The notes: generated from the letters alone by a model not told the origin. A stretch of DNA of 11,290 nt from Methylotenera sp. (GCA_027310735.1 DAIDAH010000072.1:1-11290); one strand, 5' to 3'; shown: positions 1-7,955, numbered from the stretch's first letter. Translations and numbers: made by a program.

Positions 1-1005
1 GTTTTGTTTAGTGAAACCTTAGCTGATTTAGAACAGCTAACCTCAGCTCAAATCATCCAAATGGTGCAGGATTCTGGCATGGTTGGACTTGGAGGCGCGG
101 CGTTTCCTACCCACGCCAAGCTGGCTACGCCTAAGGACCACCCAATTACACACTTGCTGGTCAATGGCTGTGAGTGCGAACCTTTCCTAACCGCAGACCA
201 CCGCATGATGCTGGAGTGGCCGCAACACCTGATTGCCGGAGTTCTCCTAGCCATGAAAGCCTGTGGAGCACCACGTGCAATGATTGGGGTAGAAGACAAC
301 AAGCCTGATGCTATCGCCGCCATCGAAAAAGTGCTGCCGAAAGACTGCACAATCAGCGTACATGCAGTTCGCACCAAGTACCCGCAAGGCGCAGAGCCGA
401 TGTTGATTTCTGCACTACTGGATCGTGAGCTACCTGCTGGTATGCGACCTTATCAAATTGGCGTTGTCATGCAGAATGTAGGCACACTCACCGAGATTGG
501 GCGCTTGATTCCACGCCATCGCGGTTTGATTGAGCGCGTAGTCACCGTAAGCGGCCCCGCTATCAGCAAATCTGGCAATTATCTGATTCCAATTGGCACA
601 CCACTGCGCTTTGTTCTGCAACAGGCTGGTGTCACCCATGAGTCGGTAGAAGTCATTCTTGGCGGGCCAATGATGGGCAATGCCATTGCCTCACTTGACG
701 TGCCTGTCACCAAAGCAGTATCTGGCATACTGGTATTCAACCGTAGTGCGATGGAGGCAAGACAAGGCAATGTGCATCCGTGCATTAAATGTGGTGAATG
801 CGTCAATGTTTGTCCAAAAGGACTGAATCCTTCCATGCTAGGCATGCTGGCTGCGCACAGGGAGTACGATGTGATGGCAGAAACTTATCATCTGGATGGC
901 TGTTTCGAGTGTGGTTGTTGCAGTTATGTATGCCCTTCGCACATTCCGCTGGTACAACATTTCCGTGTCGCCAAGCAGGTTGTGCGCGAAAGGCAGGCAG
1001 CATGA
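1..1005 (+). CDS. rnfC: RnfC, electron transport complex subunit C (5'-truncated by window edge)
   Basis: Peripheral, Fe-S and flavin-containing subunit of the Rnf complex that exchanges electrons with NAD(H). The reading frame is open to base 1; the TTG at 4 is internal, and roughly the first 100 residues of the family are missing to the left. Visible parts, numbered from the TTG codon: the glycine-rich GLGGAAFPTH nucleotide/FMN motif near residues 28-37, a soluble-ligand-binding-like region around 170-235, then two ferredoxin-type CxxCxxCxxxCP motifs (C260, C263, C266, C270 and C300, C303, C306, C310), which should bind two 4Fe-4S clusters. The protein ends soon after the second cluster, so it is the short form without the long repetitive C-terminal tail of the E. 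coli protein. The two clusters separate it from NqrA. Its TGA overlaps the rnfD ATG by four bases. rnfB is not seen and would be expected upstream. Confidence 0.96.
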   Translation, partial: VLFSETLADLEQLTSAQIIQMVQDSGMVGLGGAAFPTHAKLATPKDHPITHLLVNGCECEPFLTADHRMMLEWPQHLIAGVLLAMKACGAPRAMIGVEDNKPDAIAAIEKVLPKDCTISVHAVRTKYPQGAEPMLISALLDRELPAGMRPYQIGVVMQNVGTLTEIGRLIPRHRGLIERVVTVSGPAISKSGNYLIPIGTPLRFVLQQAGVTHESVEVILGGPMMGNAIASLDVPVTKAVSGILVFNRSAMEARQGNVHPCIKCGECVNVCPKGLNPSMLGMLAAHREYDVMAETYHLDGCFECGCCSYVCPSHIPLVQHFRVAKQVVRERQAA

Positions 1006-2036
1006 GTCAGATAGAGCTTAGAACCGCGCCGCACGTGCATGCGCCGCGTTCAGTTGAAACCATTATGTTTAACGTGGTGCTCGCTTTGCTGCCACTTTGT
1101 TTTTTTTCGGTTTGGCAGTATGGGTTGTCCTCCGCTGTGCTGATCTTGGCCGTAACCGCGACATGCTTAGGTGTGGAGCGGGTTTTTTCTTCGCAGTCCG
1201 GCAAGGGCAACACCCTTGGCGATTGGAGCGCTACTATCACCGGCATCTTGCTGGCGCTAACCTTGCCGCCAAATTTTCCATTATGGATGGGTGTAGTGGC
1301 TGGCTTTGCCGCCATGGCATTGGGTAAAGCGATATTTGGCGGTCTGGGTTACAACCCGTTTAACCCGGCCTTGGTGGGGCGCGCGTTCGTACAGTCTGCG
1401 TTCCCCTCCACTATTGCCTCGTTCATTCCGGCCTTTGCTCCACAACGTTTCGCAGAGTTTTCGCCATCAACGCTCACCATGCCGTTAATGATTCCAACCG
1501 ACAACACCGCATGGATAAAAGCTGCTGGCATTGATGCCTTTACTGGAGCAACCCCACTAGCCCGCTGGAAATTCGAAAACTTCACCTACACGGCGCATGA
1601 CTTTTTAAGTGGTGCAGTTACCGCTTCAGCAGGTGAAACCTCCGCCATATTAATTCTGCTGTGTGGCGCATATCTTGCTGTAAGGCGCTTTATGGACTGG
1701 AGGATTCCAGTTGCGGTATTGGGTAGCGCAGCACTGGTGGCTTGGGCGTTTCAACTATACAACCCAGCGCACTTTCCATCACCGCTATTCGTGTTGCTGT
1801 CTGGCGGCCTGATGCTGGGTGCGGTATTTATGGCAACCGACATGGCAACATCACCCGTCACACCGCTAGGCATTTGGATTTACGGTGCGTTAATCGGCGT
1901 GCTGACTATTATGATCCGATACTTTGGCGGGCTGACTGAAGGCGTGATGTACGCCATTCTGATTAGCAATGCCGCCAGCCCGCTTATCGAAAAATTTACT
2001 CAGCCACGTACTTATGGCGCAAGGAGTAAATTATGA
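1002..2036 (+). CDS. rnfD: RnfD, membrane FMN subunit of the Rnf complex
   Basis: Integral inner-membrane subunit of the NqrB/RnfD family, carrying a covalently bound FMN on the electron path through the Rnf complex. The frame is open further upstream, but the start at 1002 gives a 344-residue protein of normal family length, forms an ATGA overlap with rnfC, and avoids a long nonsense extension inside the rnfC 3' end. Hydrophobic segments lie around residues 21-39, 42-57, 80-90, 95-113, 214-228, 236-251, 261-279 and 290-306. The conserved loop GYNPFNPALVGRAF is at 116-129. The flavinylation motif TGAT is at 181-184, with T184 the predicted FMN attachment residue (phosphoester bond, as known for this family). 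An AAGGAG ribosome-binding site inside its 3' end serves rnfG. Confidence 0.96.
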   Translation: MSQIELRTAPHVHAPRSVETIMFNVVLALLPLCFFSVWQYGLSSAVLILAVTATCLGVERVFSSQSGKGNTLGDWSATITGILLALTLPPNFPLWMGVVAGFAAMALGKAIFGGLGYNPFNPALVGRAFVQSAFPSTIASFIPAFAPQRFAEFSPSTLTMPLMIPTDNTAWIKAAGIDAFTGATPLARWKFENFTYTAHDFLSGAVTASAGETSAILILLCGAYLAVRRFMDWRIPVAVLGSAALVAWAFQLYNPAHFPSPLFVLLSGGLMLGAVFMATDMATSPVTPLGIWIYGALIGVLTIMIRYFGGLTEGVMYAILISNAASPLIEKFTQPRTYGARSKL

Positions 2037-2701
2037 CAACACAATTCGTTTCCAGCACTGCGCTCATTCGAGCCTTGGGACTGATCGCGTGCATCTGCGG
2101 CATTATTATCGTCGGCGTTTACGAAGGCACTTTAGATGCGGTAAACGCCAACAAGAAAATCGCATTGGATCGCCAGATATTCAAAGTACTACCGGGTGCT
2201 AAAAGCGTACAAGCTTACGATGCATTGCCTGGCGGAATCTCACCAGCAGGCGATCATGAATCACCATCTGGAGCAATACGTTTCTATGCGGCTTATGACG
2301 CAACTGGAAAGTTGATGGGGATCGCGGCTGAAGGCTCATCTGCTGGCTATGCCGACCAAGTGCGCGTGCTGTATGCCTACGACCCTGATAAGCAGGTCAT
2401 AACAGGCCTAGGTGTCATCACTATGCGCGAAACACCGGGTATCGGCGACAAGATTCTGGTCGACCATGATTTTATACATAACTTCGTCGCATTGGATGTT
2501 GCCCTGACCTCTGACATGAAAACCTTGGCGAATGCAGTCAAGACCGTTAAGCACGGCACTAAAGCCAACCCTTGGGAGGTTGATGCCATTTCTGGTGCAA
2601 CAGTCACGTCTAAAGCCGTCGGACGCGGTATCAACCAATCAGCCGCAATATTACTACCGAGGCTGGTGCCACATATCTCGCAATTACGGAGCAAATCATG
2701 A
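2033..2701 (+). CDS. rnfG: RnfG, FMN-binding subunit of the Rnf complex
   Basis: Subunit of the NqrC/RnfG family: one N-terminal membrane helix (about residues 11-29) and a domain outside the cytoplasm that carries covalent FMN. The C-terminal part has the flavinylation signature SGATVTS at 187-193, with T190 the expected attachment residue; an ApbE-type flavin transferase would be needed and is not in this window. The segment METPGIGDK-like (RETPGIGDK, near 133-141) is also typical of the family. Length of 222 residues is normal. The start is supported by AAGGAG at 2021-2026, six bases before the ATG, and by the ATGA overlap with rnfD. Confidence 0.96.
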   Translation: MTTQFVSSTALIRALGLIACICGIIIVGVYEGTLDAVNANKKIALDRQIFKVLPGAKSVQAYDALPGGISPAGDHESPSGAIRFYAAYDATGKLMGIAAEGSSAGYADQVRVLYAYDPDKQVITGLGVITMRETPGIGDKILVDHDFIHNFVALDVALTSDMKTLANAVKTVKHGTKANPWEVDAISGATVTSKAVGRGINQSAAILLPRLVPHISQLRSKS

Positions 2702-3345
2702 GCACACTTATTTCAAATTTTGATGAATTCATGGATGGGCTGTGGAAACAGAATCCGATCTTCGTCATGATGCTGGGTATGTGCCCTACGCTGGCGGTCA
2801 CGGTTTCTGCTGTGAACTCCATCTCCATGGGGCTGGCAACGACATTCGTATTGACTGCTTCCTGCTTGCTGATCTCAATACTGCGCCACATCATTCCTAA
2901 AGAAGTGCGTATCGCCAGCTTCATTGTCATTATCGCCACATTTGTAACGGTGGTTGATTACTCCATTCAAGCCATCAGCCTTGAGCTTTATGACGCACTT
3001 GGCGCCTACATCAAACTCATCGTCGCCAACTGCATTCTGCTGGGTCGTGCCGAAGCTCATGCCGCCAGAATGCCGCCTGTGCCAGCCACGCTCAATGCCT
3101 TTGGCATGGGCTTGGGCTTCACGTTGGGATTGTTGGCAATCGGCGGAGTACGTGAGATTTTCGGCGCAGGCAAATTGTTTGGCATTGCCTTGTTTGGGCC
3201 ACACTTTCAACCCTGGGTGGTCATGGTGCTGCCACCCGGTGGTTTTTTTGTTTTAGCCGGCTGGTTGATTTTGTTCTCAGGTATCCGAGCCAATAAGCAG
3301 CGAAAAATTGAAGCTGAGCTGGCATTGAAAGGAGCAAAGGCATGA
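2698..3345 (+). CDS. rnfE: RnfE, membrane subunit of the Rnf complex
   Basis: Six-helix membrane subunit of the NqrD/RnfE family, homologous to RnfA and thought to form an inverted pair with it in the membrane. In this family the two subunits share an intramembrane Fe-S centre held by conserved cysteines. Here the candidate ligands are C29 in LGMCPTLAV and C112 in VANCILLGRAEA, both present. The length of 215 residues is normal, and the C terminus is charged and lysine-rich. A CGGAG ribosome-binding site at 2687-2691 and an ATGA overlap with rnfG support the start. The gene order C-D-G-E followed by A differs from the E. coli order A-B-C-D-G-E. Confidence 0.95.
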   Translation: MSTLISNFDEFMDGLWKQNPIFVMMLGMCPTLAVTVSAVNSISMGLATTFVLTASCLLISILRHIIPKEVRIASFIVIIATFVTVVDYSIQAISLELYDALGAYIKLIVANCILLGRAEAHAARMPPVPATLNAFGMGLGFTLGLLAIGGVREIFGAGKLFGIALFGPHFQPWVVMVLPPGGFFVLAGWLILFSGIRANKQRKIEAELALKGAKA

Positions 3346-3929
3346 ACAACGAAAGTATCGCCAACATCCTGCTCACGACCATACTCCCAGGCAACTTCGT
3401 GCTAGCAATGTTTCTCGGCATGTGCCCGTTTTTAGGCGTATCACAGAAACTGGAAACCGCATTCCCGATGGGGCTGGCAACAGCGTTCGTCATTATGGTC
3501 GCCTCAGTTTCAGCCTATTTCATGAACCAGTTACTAGTGCATTTTCACTTGGAGTTTCTGAGTGTGATTACCTTCATCACGGTGATTGCCTGCACGGTGC
3601 AACTGGTAGAAATGTTTGTTAAAAAATACTTTCCAGTGCTATTTCGCCAGTTGGGTATTTATCTACCATTAATCGCAACCAACTGTGCGGTATTAGGTGT
3701 GGCGCTGTTCCAAACTGCGCGGCAATACAATTTTACGCAATCGCTGGCCTATAGCATTGGCGGTGGCATTGGCTTCACGCTAGCTCTAGTGCTGATGGCT
3801 GGTCTGCGCGAACGTCTACAGCTCGCCAACGTGCCCACCATGGTGCAAGGTGCTGCTATCAGCCTAATTCTAGGCGGGATTTTATCACTTTCATTCATGG
3901 GCTTTGCTGGCATAGGAGGTGGAGAATGA
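3342..3929 (+). CDS. rnfA: RnfA, membrane subunit of the Rnf complex
   Basis: Six-helix membrane subunit of the NqrE/RnfA family, partner of RnfE. Conserved landmarks are LGMCPFLGVSQKLETA (C28 within residues 25-40), LPLIATNCAVLGVAL (C115 within 108-122) and GLRERL near 153-158. The cysteines are the expected ligands of the shared membrane Fe-S centre. It is distinguished from RnfE by the KLETA and TNCAVLGVAL segments, which match RnfA. The start has AAAGGAG at 3328-3334 and overlaps rnfE by ATGA. Length of 195 residues is normal. rnfA lies after rnfE, as in the clostridial C-D-G-E-A-B order, but no rnfB follows here. Confidence 0.95.
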   Translation: MNNESIANILLTTILPGNFVLAMFLGMCPFLGVSQKLETAFPMGLATAFVIMVASVSAYFMNQLLVHFHLEFLSVITFITVIACTVQLVEMFVKKYFPVLFRQLGIYLPLIATNCAVLGVALFQTARQYNFTQSLAYSIGGGIGFTLALVLMAGLRERLQLANVPTMVQGAAISLILGGILSLSFMGFAGIGGGE

Positions 3930-4126
3930 ATTACCTCATTGCCATAGGACTAATACTGCTACTCATGCTGGGCTGGATCATCGTCGAAACACTCGCCAAT
4001 CTGTTCGCACGCCGTCATCCTGAATTTGGCCCACCTCGAAAAATGGGATGTGGGGGGTGTGGTAATCATTGTGCTGGGCACTGTGATACAGATCATGGTG
4101 ATACAGACCATCACGATGAAAAATAA
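3926..4126 (+). CDS. Small membrane-anchored Cys/His-rich protein in the rnf operon (NqrM-like layout)
   Basis: A 66-residue protein with one N-terminal membrane helix (about residues 3-24), a short basic/proline linker (ARRHPEFGPPRK), then a cysteine cluster CGGCGNHCAGHC with C42, C45, C49 and C53, and a tail made of Asp and His repeats. It starts at an ATGA overlap with rnfA and has a strong GGAGGTGGAG Shine-Dalgarno region (3915-3924), so it is very probably translated with the Rnf genes. The layout (helix, then a short Cys-rich segment with a Gly-Gly pair) recalls NqrM, the small factor needed to deliver iron to the NqrD/NqrE centre of Na+-NQR, and also FeoB-associated Cys-rich proteins. 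A role in metal delivery to the RnfA/RnfE Fe-S site is inferred; the family assignment is not certain. Confidence 0.8.
   Translation: MNYLIAIGLILLLMLGWIIVETLANLFARRHPEFGPPRKMGCGGCGNHCAGHCDTDHGDTDHHDEK
4085..4114 (+). repeat. 15-bp tandem repeat coding the Asp/His tail
   Basis: Two imperfect 15-base units (4085-4099 and 4100-4114) encode DTDHG and DTDHH at the C terminus of the small Cys-rich protein, followed by DE. They differ at only a few bases, which suggests a recent in-frame duplication that lengthened a metal-binding-like tail. Confidence 0.7.
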
Positions 4127-4159
4127 AAAATTCTATACAAGTTTTTGAGGATAAATTGA

Positions 4160-6121
4160 ATGAACGCCATCCAAACTGTAGTGACTGAAACAAACGTATT
4201 CGAGCCTAATGCAGCTTTTAGGAAACTTGCCAACATCTCAGGCATAGAAGCTTATCGTGCTTTATGTAACGAAGCAGAGCAGGATTACAGCGGATTCTGG
4301 GGCAGGCTTGCCAACCAGAATCTAGACTGGAAAAAACCATTCACAGAAGTGCTGGATGAAAGCGATGCGCCCTTTTACCGCTGGTTTCAGGATGGCGAGC
4401 TGAATGCTTCATGGAACTGTCTTGACCGCCACCTTGCCACACAGGGCGACAAAATCGCCATTATCTTCGAGGCGGATGATGGCACCAGCACCCATATCAG
4501 CTATATGCAACTGCACGGCCGTGTGTGCCGCTTTGCCAATGCACTGAAAGCACAAGGCATCACCTGTGGTGACCGTGTCATTATCTACTTGCCGATGTCA
4601 GTAGAAGCCATTGTGGCGATGCAGGCTTGCGCCAGAATCGGTGCGATTCATTCTGTGGTCTTCGGTGGTTTCTCTGCCAAGAGCCTGCATGAGCGCATCA
4701 CCGATGTAGGCGCCAAGCTGGTCATTACTTCTGATGGGCAATTTCGTGGCGGAAAAGTCATTCCACTCAAGGCCGCTGTCGATGAAGCCCTTGCACAGGG
4801 CGGTTGCGAATCAGTAGAAAAAGTAATCGTACACCAACGCACCAATAGCGACATTCTCTGGAATGAACGTGACGTCCGCTGGAGTGACATTCTGACAGGT
4901 CAAAGCGACGTATGCGAACCGACTTGGGTTAATGCCGAGCATCCGCTATTCATCCTCTACACATCAGGCTCCACTGGCAAACCAAAAGGCGTTCAGCACG
5001 CAACAGCTGGTTATCTGCTAGGCACCATGACCAGCATGCAATGGGTGTTAGATTACAAACCGAATGACATTTTCTGGTGCACGGCTGACGTCGGCTGGAT
5101 TACCGGTCACTCTTATGTAGCGTATGGCCCGCTGGCATTAGGTGCTACGCAAGTGGTGTTCGAAGGCATACCTACCTATCCAGATGCCGGCCGTTTCTGG
5201 CAGATGATAGAAAAACACAAAGTCAGCATTTTTTATACTGCGCCGACAGCAATCCGTTCGCTGATTAAACTCGGCGGCGATTTACCTCACCAATATGACC
5301 TTTCCAGCCTGCGCCTGCTTGGTACGGTAGGCGAACCGATTAATCCTGAAACATGGATGTGGTACTTTGAAGTCATAGGCAAAAAGCGCTGCCCGATTGT
5401 CGACACATGGTGGCAGACCGAAACCGGCGCACATATGATTGCGCCGTTACCCGGTGCTGTCGCCACCAAACCCGGTTCTTGCACACTGCCGCTACCAGGC
5501 ATCATGGCGGCCGTAGTGAATGAAGATGGCACGCCAGTGGAAAACAATAACACTGGCCTGCTGGTCATCAAAAAACCTTGGCCATCCATGATTCGTAATA
5601 TTTGGGGCAATGCAGAGCGCTACAAGCACGGCTACTACCCTGACACCCTGCATGGCTACTATCTGACAGGTGACTCTGCGCAGCAGGATGAAGATGGCTA
5701 TTTCTGGATTATGGGGCGCATTGACGATGTGCTCAATGTGTCTGGTCATCGCCTTGGCACGATGGAGATCGAGTCCGCACTGGCAGCCAACCCCCTAGTT
5801 GCTGAGGCAGCCGTAGTCGGTAAGCCGCACGAAATAAAGGGAGAATCCATCATTGCCTACGTGGTGCTGAAAGGCGCGCGTCCAGATGGCGAAGAAGCCA
5901 ATCGCATCACCTCACAACTACGTGACTGGGTGGGCAAGGAAATCGGCCCTATCGCCAAGCCGGACGAAATTAGATTTGGTGAGAATCTACCAAAAACGCG
6001 CTCAGGCAAAATCATGCGCCGTCTTTTACGTTCACTGGCAAAAGGTGAGGAAATCACCGCGGATATTTCTACGCTGGAAAATCCACACATCTTGGATCAA
6101 CTGAAACAGGCTGCGCACTAG
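4160..6121 (+). CDS. acsA: Acetyl-CoA synthetase (AMP-forming acetate--CoA ligase)
   Basis: Converts acetate, ATP and CoA to acetyl-CoA, AMP and PPi through an acetyl-adenylate in the cytoplasm. At 653 residues it has the usual Acs length. Motifs in order: P-loop-like YTSGSTGKPKG (267-277), DTWWQTETG (415-423; the Trp pair is typical of the acetate pocket), YLTGD (501-505), the hinge and CoA-binding stretch GRIDDVLNVSGHRLG (519-533), and the C-terminal PKTRSGKIMRR (611-621), where K617 matches the catalytic lysine that is inactivated by acetylation in Salmonella Acs. The start has TGAGGAT at 4146-4152, eight bases before the ATG. The gene begins 33 bases after the rnf-linked small gene with no terminator between, so co-transcription with rnf is possible. 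Confidence 0.97.
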   Translation: MNAIQTVVTETNVFEPNAAFRKLANISGIEAYRALCNEAEQDYSGFWGRLANQNLDWKKPFTEVLDESDAPFYRWFQDGELNASWNCLDRHLATQGDKIAIIFEADDGTSTHISYMQLHGRVCRFANALKAQGITCGDRVIIYLPMSVEAIVAMQACARIGAIHSVVFGGFSAKSLHERITDVGAKLVITSDGQFRGGKVIPLKAAVDEALAQGGCESVEKVIVHQRTNSDILWNERDVRWSDILTGQSDVCEPTWVNAEHPLFILYTSGSTGKPKGVQHATAGYLLGTMTSMQWVLDYKPNDIFWCTADVGWITGHSYVAYGPLALGATQVVFEGIPTYPDAGRFWQMIEKHKVSIFYTAPTAIRSLIKLGGDLPHQYDLSSLRLLGTVGEPINPETWMWYFEVIGKKRCPIVDTWWQTETGAHMIAPLPGAVATKPGSCTLPLPGIMAAVVNEDGTPVENNNTGLLVIKKPWPSMIRNIWGNAERYKHGYYPDTLHGYYLTGDSAQQDEDGYFWIMGRIDDVLNVSGHRLGTMEIESALAANPLVAEAAVVGKPHEIKGESIIAYVVLKGARPDGEEANRITSQLRDWVGKEIGPIAKPDEIRFGENLPKTRSGKIMRRLLRSLAKGEEITADISTLENPHILDQLKQAAH

Positions 6122-6142
6122 AAAACCTAAGATTAAATGAAC

Positions 6143-6179
6143 AACTGTCACGTGACAACTGTACCAATTTGACACAGTT
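6143..6179. promoter_or_regulatory. Palindromic element upstream of the aldehyde dehydrogenase (possible activator site)
   Basis: A perfect 12-bp palindrome TGTCACGTGACA occupies 6146-6157. It is followed by AACTGT (6157-6162) and its inverted copy ACAGTT (6174-6179), with 11 bases between. AACTGT also occurs at 6143-6148. The element lies about 140-150 bases upstream of the sigma-54 promoter, the usual range for an enhancer-binding activator. There is no T-run after either hairpin, so a terminator for acsA is less likely. The identity of the binding protein is not visible. Confidence 0.45.
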
Positions 6180-6292
6180 TAGAAAAATCAAATGCATCAA
6201 GCACGAGGAACTTAGAAAGTTATTAATAAATAATTGATTGATTTTAAAGAGATTTAATAAATTAATTGAATCTTTAACGTTCATTTACTGTG

Positions 6293-6309
6293 TTGGCATA
6301 TCAATTGCA
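6293..6309 (+). promoter_or_regulatory. Sigma-54 (-24/-12) promoter for the aldehyde dehydrogenase
   Basis: TTGGCATATCAATTGCA matches the RpoN consensus TTGGCAC-N5-TTGC[AT] closely. The invariant GG (6295-6296) and GC (6307-6308) are separated by exactly 10 bases, as required. Transcription would start near 6320, giving a leader of about 68 bases before the ATG at 6388. Sigma-54 control with an AcoR-type activator is established for acetoin/acetaldehyde catabolism genes such as acoD in Ralstonia, which fits the gene downstream. No activator gene is present in the window. Confidence 0.75.
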
Positions 6310-6387
6310 ATTGCTAACAAAGCCGCTGAACTTATTACCGTAATATTTTTTACCTTACCCAACCACTGCAAATGAAAAGGAAATACT

Positions 6388-7908
6388 ATGATTTATGCAT
6401 TCCCAGGCCAAGTCGGCGCTAAAATTAAGTACAAAGAGAAATATGACAACTTTATCGGCGGCAAATGGGTTCCGCCAGTAAAAGGCGTTTACCTTGATGT
6501 AATCACACCGATCACAGGTAAGGTTTACACCAAAGCCGCCCGCTCTAGCGCCGAGGATATTGAACTGGCGCTTGATGCTGCGCATGCGATTGCGGATAAA
6601 TGGGGTCGCACAGCCGTTGCAGAGCGTGCCAATATGCTGCTTAAAATTGCAGACAGATTAGAAGCGAATTTAGAATTATTAGCTTATGCAGAAACCGTAG
6701 ATAACGGCAAACCTATCCGTGAAACATTGAATGCGGACGTACCATTATGTATCGACCACTTCCGCTATTTTGCCGGTTGCCTGCGCGCACAAGAAGGCAC
6801 ACTCAGCGAGTTGGATGAAACAACCGTTGCTTACCATTTTCATGAACCACTAGGCGTTGTTGGTCAAATCATTCCTTGGAACTTCCCATTGTTGATGGCA
6901 GCATGGAAACTAGCTCCAGCGATTGGTGCAGGCAATTGCGTAGTAATGAAACCGGCTGAAGCCACACCAATCAGCATTATGATTATGGCTGAACTCATTG
7001 CCGACATCTTGCCACCGGGCGTTCTGAACATTGTGAATGGTCAAGGCCGTGAAGTGGGCATGCCACTAGCCAGCAGCAAACGCATTGCAAAAATCGCATT
7101 TACCGGCTCTACCGCTGTAGGCCGCATTATTGCGCAAACCGCAGCCAATAGCCTCATCCCAGCCACACTGGAATTAGGCGGTAAATCACCTAACATCTTC
7201 TTTGAAGACATTGCCGATGCGGATGATGACTTCTTTGACAAAGCAGTTGAAGGTCTGGTGATGTTCGCGTTCAATCAAGGTGAAGTTTGCTCTTGCCCAT
7301 CACGTGCTGTGATTCAAGAATCAGTCTATGAGAAATTCATGGAACGCGTATTACCACGCGTTGCGGCAATCAAGCAAGGCAACCCGCTAGATACTGAAAC
7401 CATGATCGGCGCACAAGCCTCTGAGGTACAAATGGCGACTATCGAATCTTATCTAGACATCGGCAAACAAGAAGGCGCAGAACTCTTAGCAGGCGGCTCA
7501 CGCTCAACACTTGCAGGTGATTTGTCAGGTGGCTATTACATTCAGCCAACGCTATTTAAAGGCGACAACAAAATGCGCATTTTCCAAGAAGAGATTTTTG
7601 GGCCAGTGCTAGCAGTCACCACCTTTAAAGATGAAGCTGAAGCATTAGCCATTGCCAACGACACGCCTTACGGCCTTGGTTCTGGTGTATGGACACGCGA
7701 CGGCAGCCGCGCTTATCGCATGGGTCGTGGCATTAAAGCCGGCCGTGTGTGGACAAACTGCTACCACGCCTACCCAGCACACTCAGCGTTCGGTGGCTAC
7801 AAAGAGTCTGGCCTAGGCCGCGAAACCCACAAGATGATGCTAGACCACTACCAACAAACCAAAAACTTGCTAGTGAGCTACTCACCTAAAAAACTAGGTT
7901 TCTTTTAA
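6388..7908 (+). CDS. acoD: NAD-dependent aldehyde dehydrogenase, AcoD/ExaC type (acetaldehyde dehydrogenase)
   Basis: Oxidises an aldehyde, most likely acetaldehyde or another short-chain aldehyde, to the acid with NAD+. The 506-residue length and the FNQGEVCSCPSR active-site wording are those of the AcoD/ExaC group. Landmarks: IPWNFP (162-167), the cofactor-binding FTGSTAVG (238-245), the general base E262 in LELGGKSPN, catalytic C301 in GEVCSCPSR, and EEIFGPV in the C-terminal half. The ATG at 6388 is preceded by AAAAGG at 6375-6380, seven bases away. The gene has its own sigma-54 promoter and ends at a strong terminator, so it is probably a single-gene transcript. Together with the upstream acsA it would turn acetaldehyde into acetyl-CoA. 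The exact substrate cannot be read from sequence; the symbol reflects family resemblance. Confidence 0.92.
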   Translation: MIYAFPGQVGAKIKYKEKYDNFIGGKWVPPVKGVYLDVITPITGKVYTKAARSSAEDIELALDAAHAIADKWGRTAVAERANMLLKIADRLEANLELLAYAETVDNGKPIRETLNADVPLCIDHFRYFAGCLRAQEGTLSELDETTVAYHFHEPLGVVGQIIPWNFPLLMAAWKLAPAIGAGNCVVMKPAEATPISIMIMAELIADILPPGVLNIVNGQGREVGMPLASSKRIAKIAFTGSTAVGRIIAQTAANSLIPATLELGGKSPNIFFEDIADADDDFFDKAVEGLVMFAFNQGEVCSCPSRAVIQESVYEKFMERVLPRVAAIKQGNPLDTETMIGAQASEVQMATIESYLDIGKQEGAELLAGGSRSTLAGDLSGGYYIQPTLFKGDNKMRIFQEEIFGPVLAVTTFKDEAEALAIANDTPYGLGSGVWTRDGSRAYRMGRGIKAGRVWTNCYHAYPAHSAFGGYKESGLGRETHKMMLDHYQQTKNLLVSYSPKKLGFF

Positions 7909-7920
7909 CTTACTCAACAT

Positions 7921-7955
7921 AAAAAAAAACCTCCAGCATATTGCTGGAGGGTTTT
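7921..7955. terminator. Bidirectional rho-independent terminator
   Basis: A 9-bp perfect stem, CCTCCAGCA (7930-7938) with TGCTGGAGG (7942-7950), has a 3-base loop. It is preceded by a run of nine A and followed by GTTTT, so it can terminate transcription on both strands. It sits between the convergent aldehyde dehydrogenase and lipoprotein genes, 13 bases past the first stop. Confidence 0.92.

Noticed and set aside
798..1001. Upstream extension of the rnfD frame
   Set aside because: It lies inside the Fe-S coding part of rnfC, gives a non-family N terminus, and the ATGA start at 1002 gives the normal RnfD length.
6143..6179. Possible rho-independent terminator for acsA
   Set aside because: The stems are short and no T-run follows on the plus strand; a regulatory site fits better.
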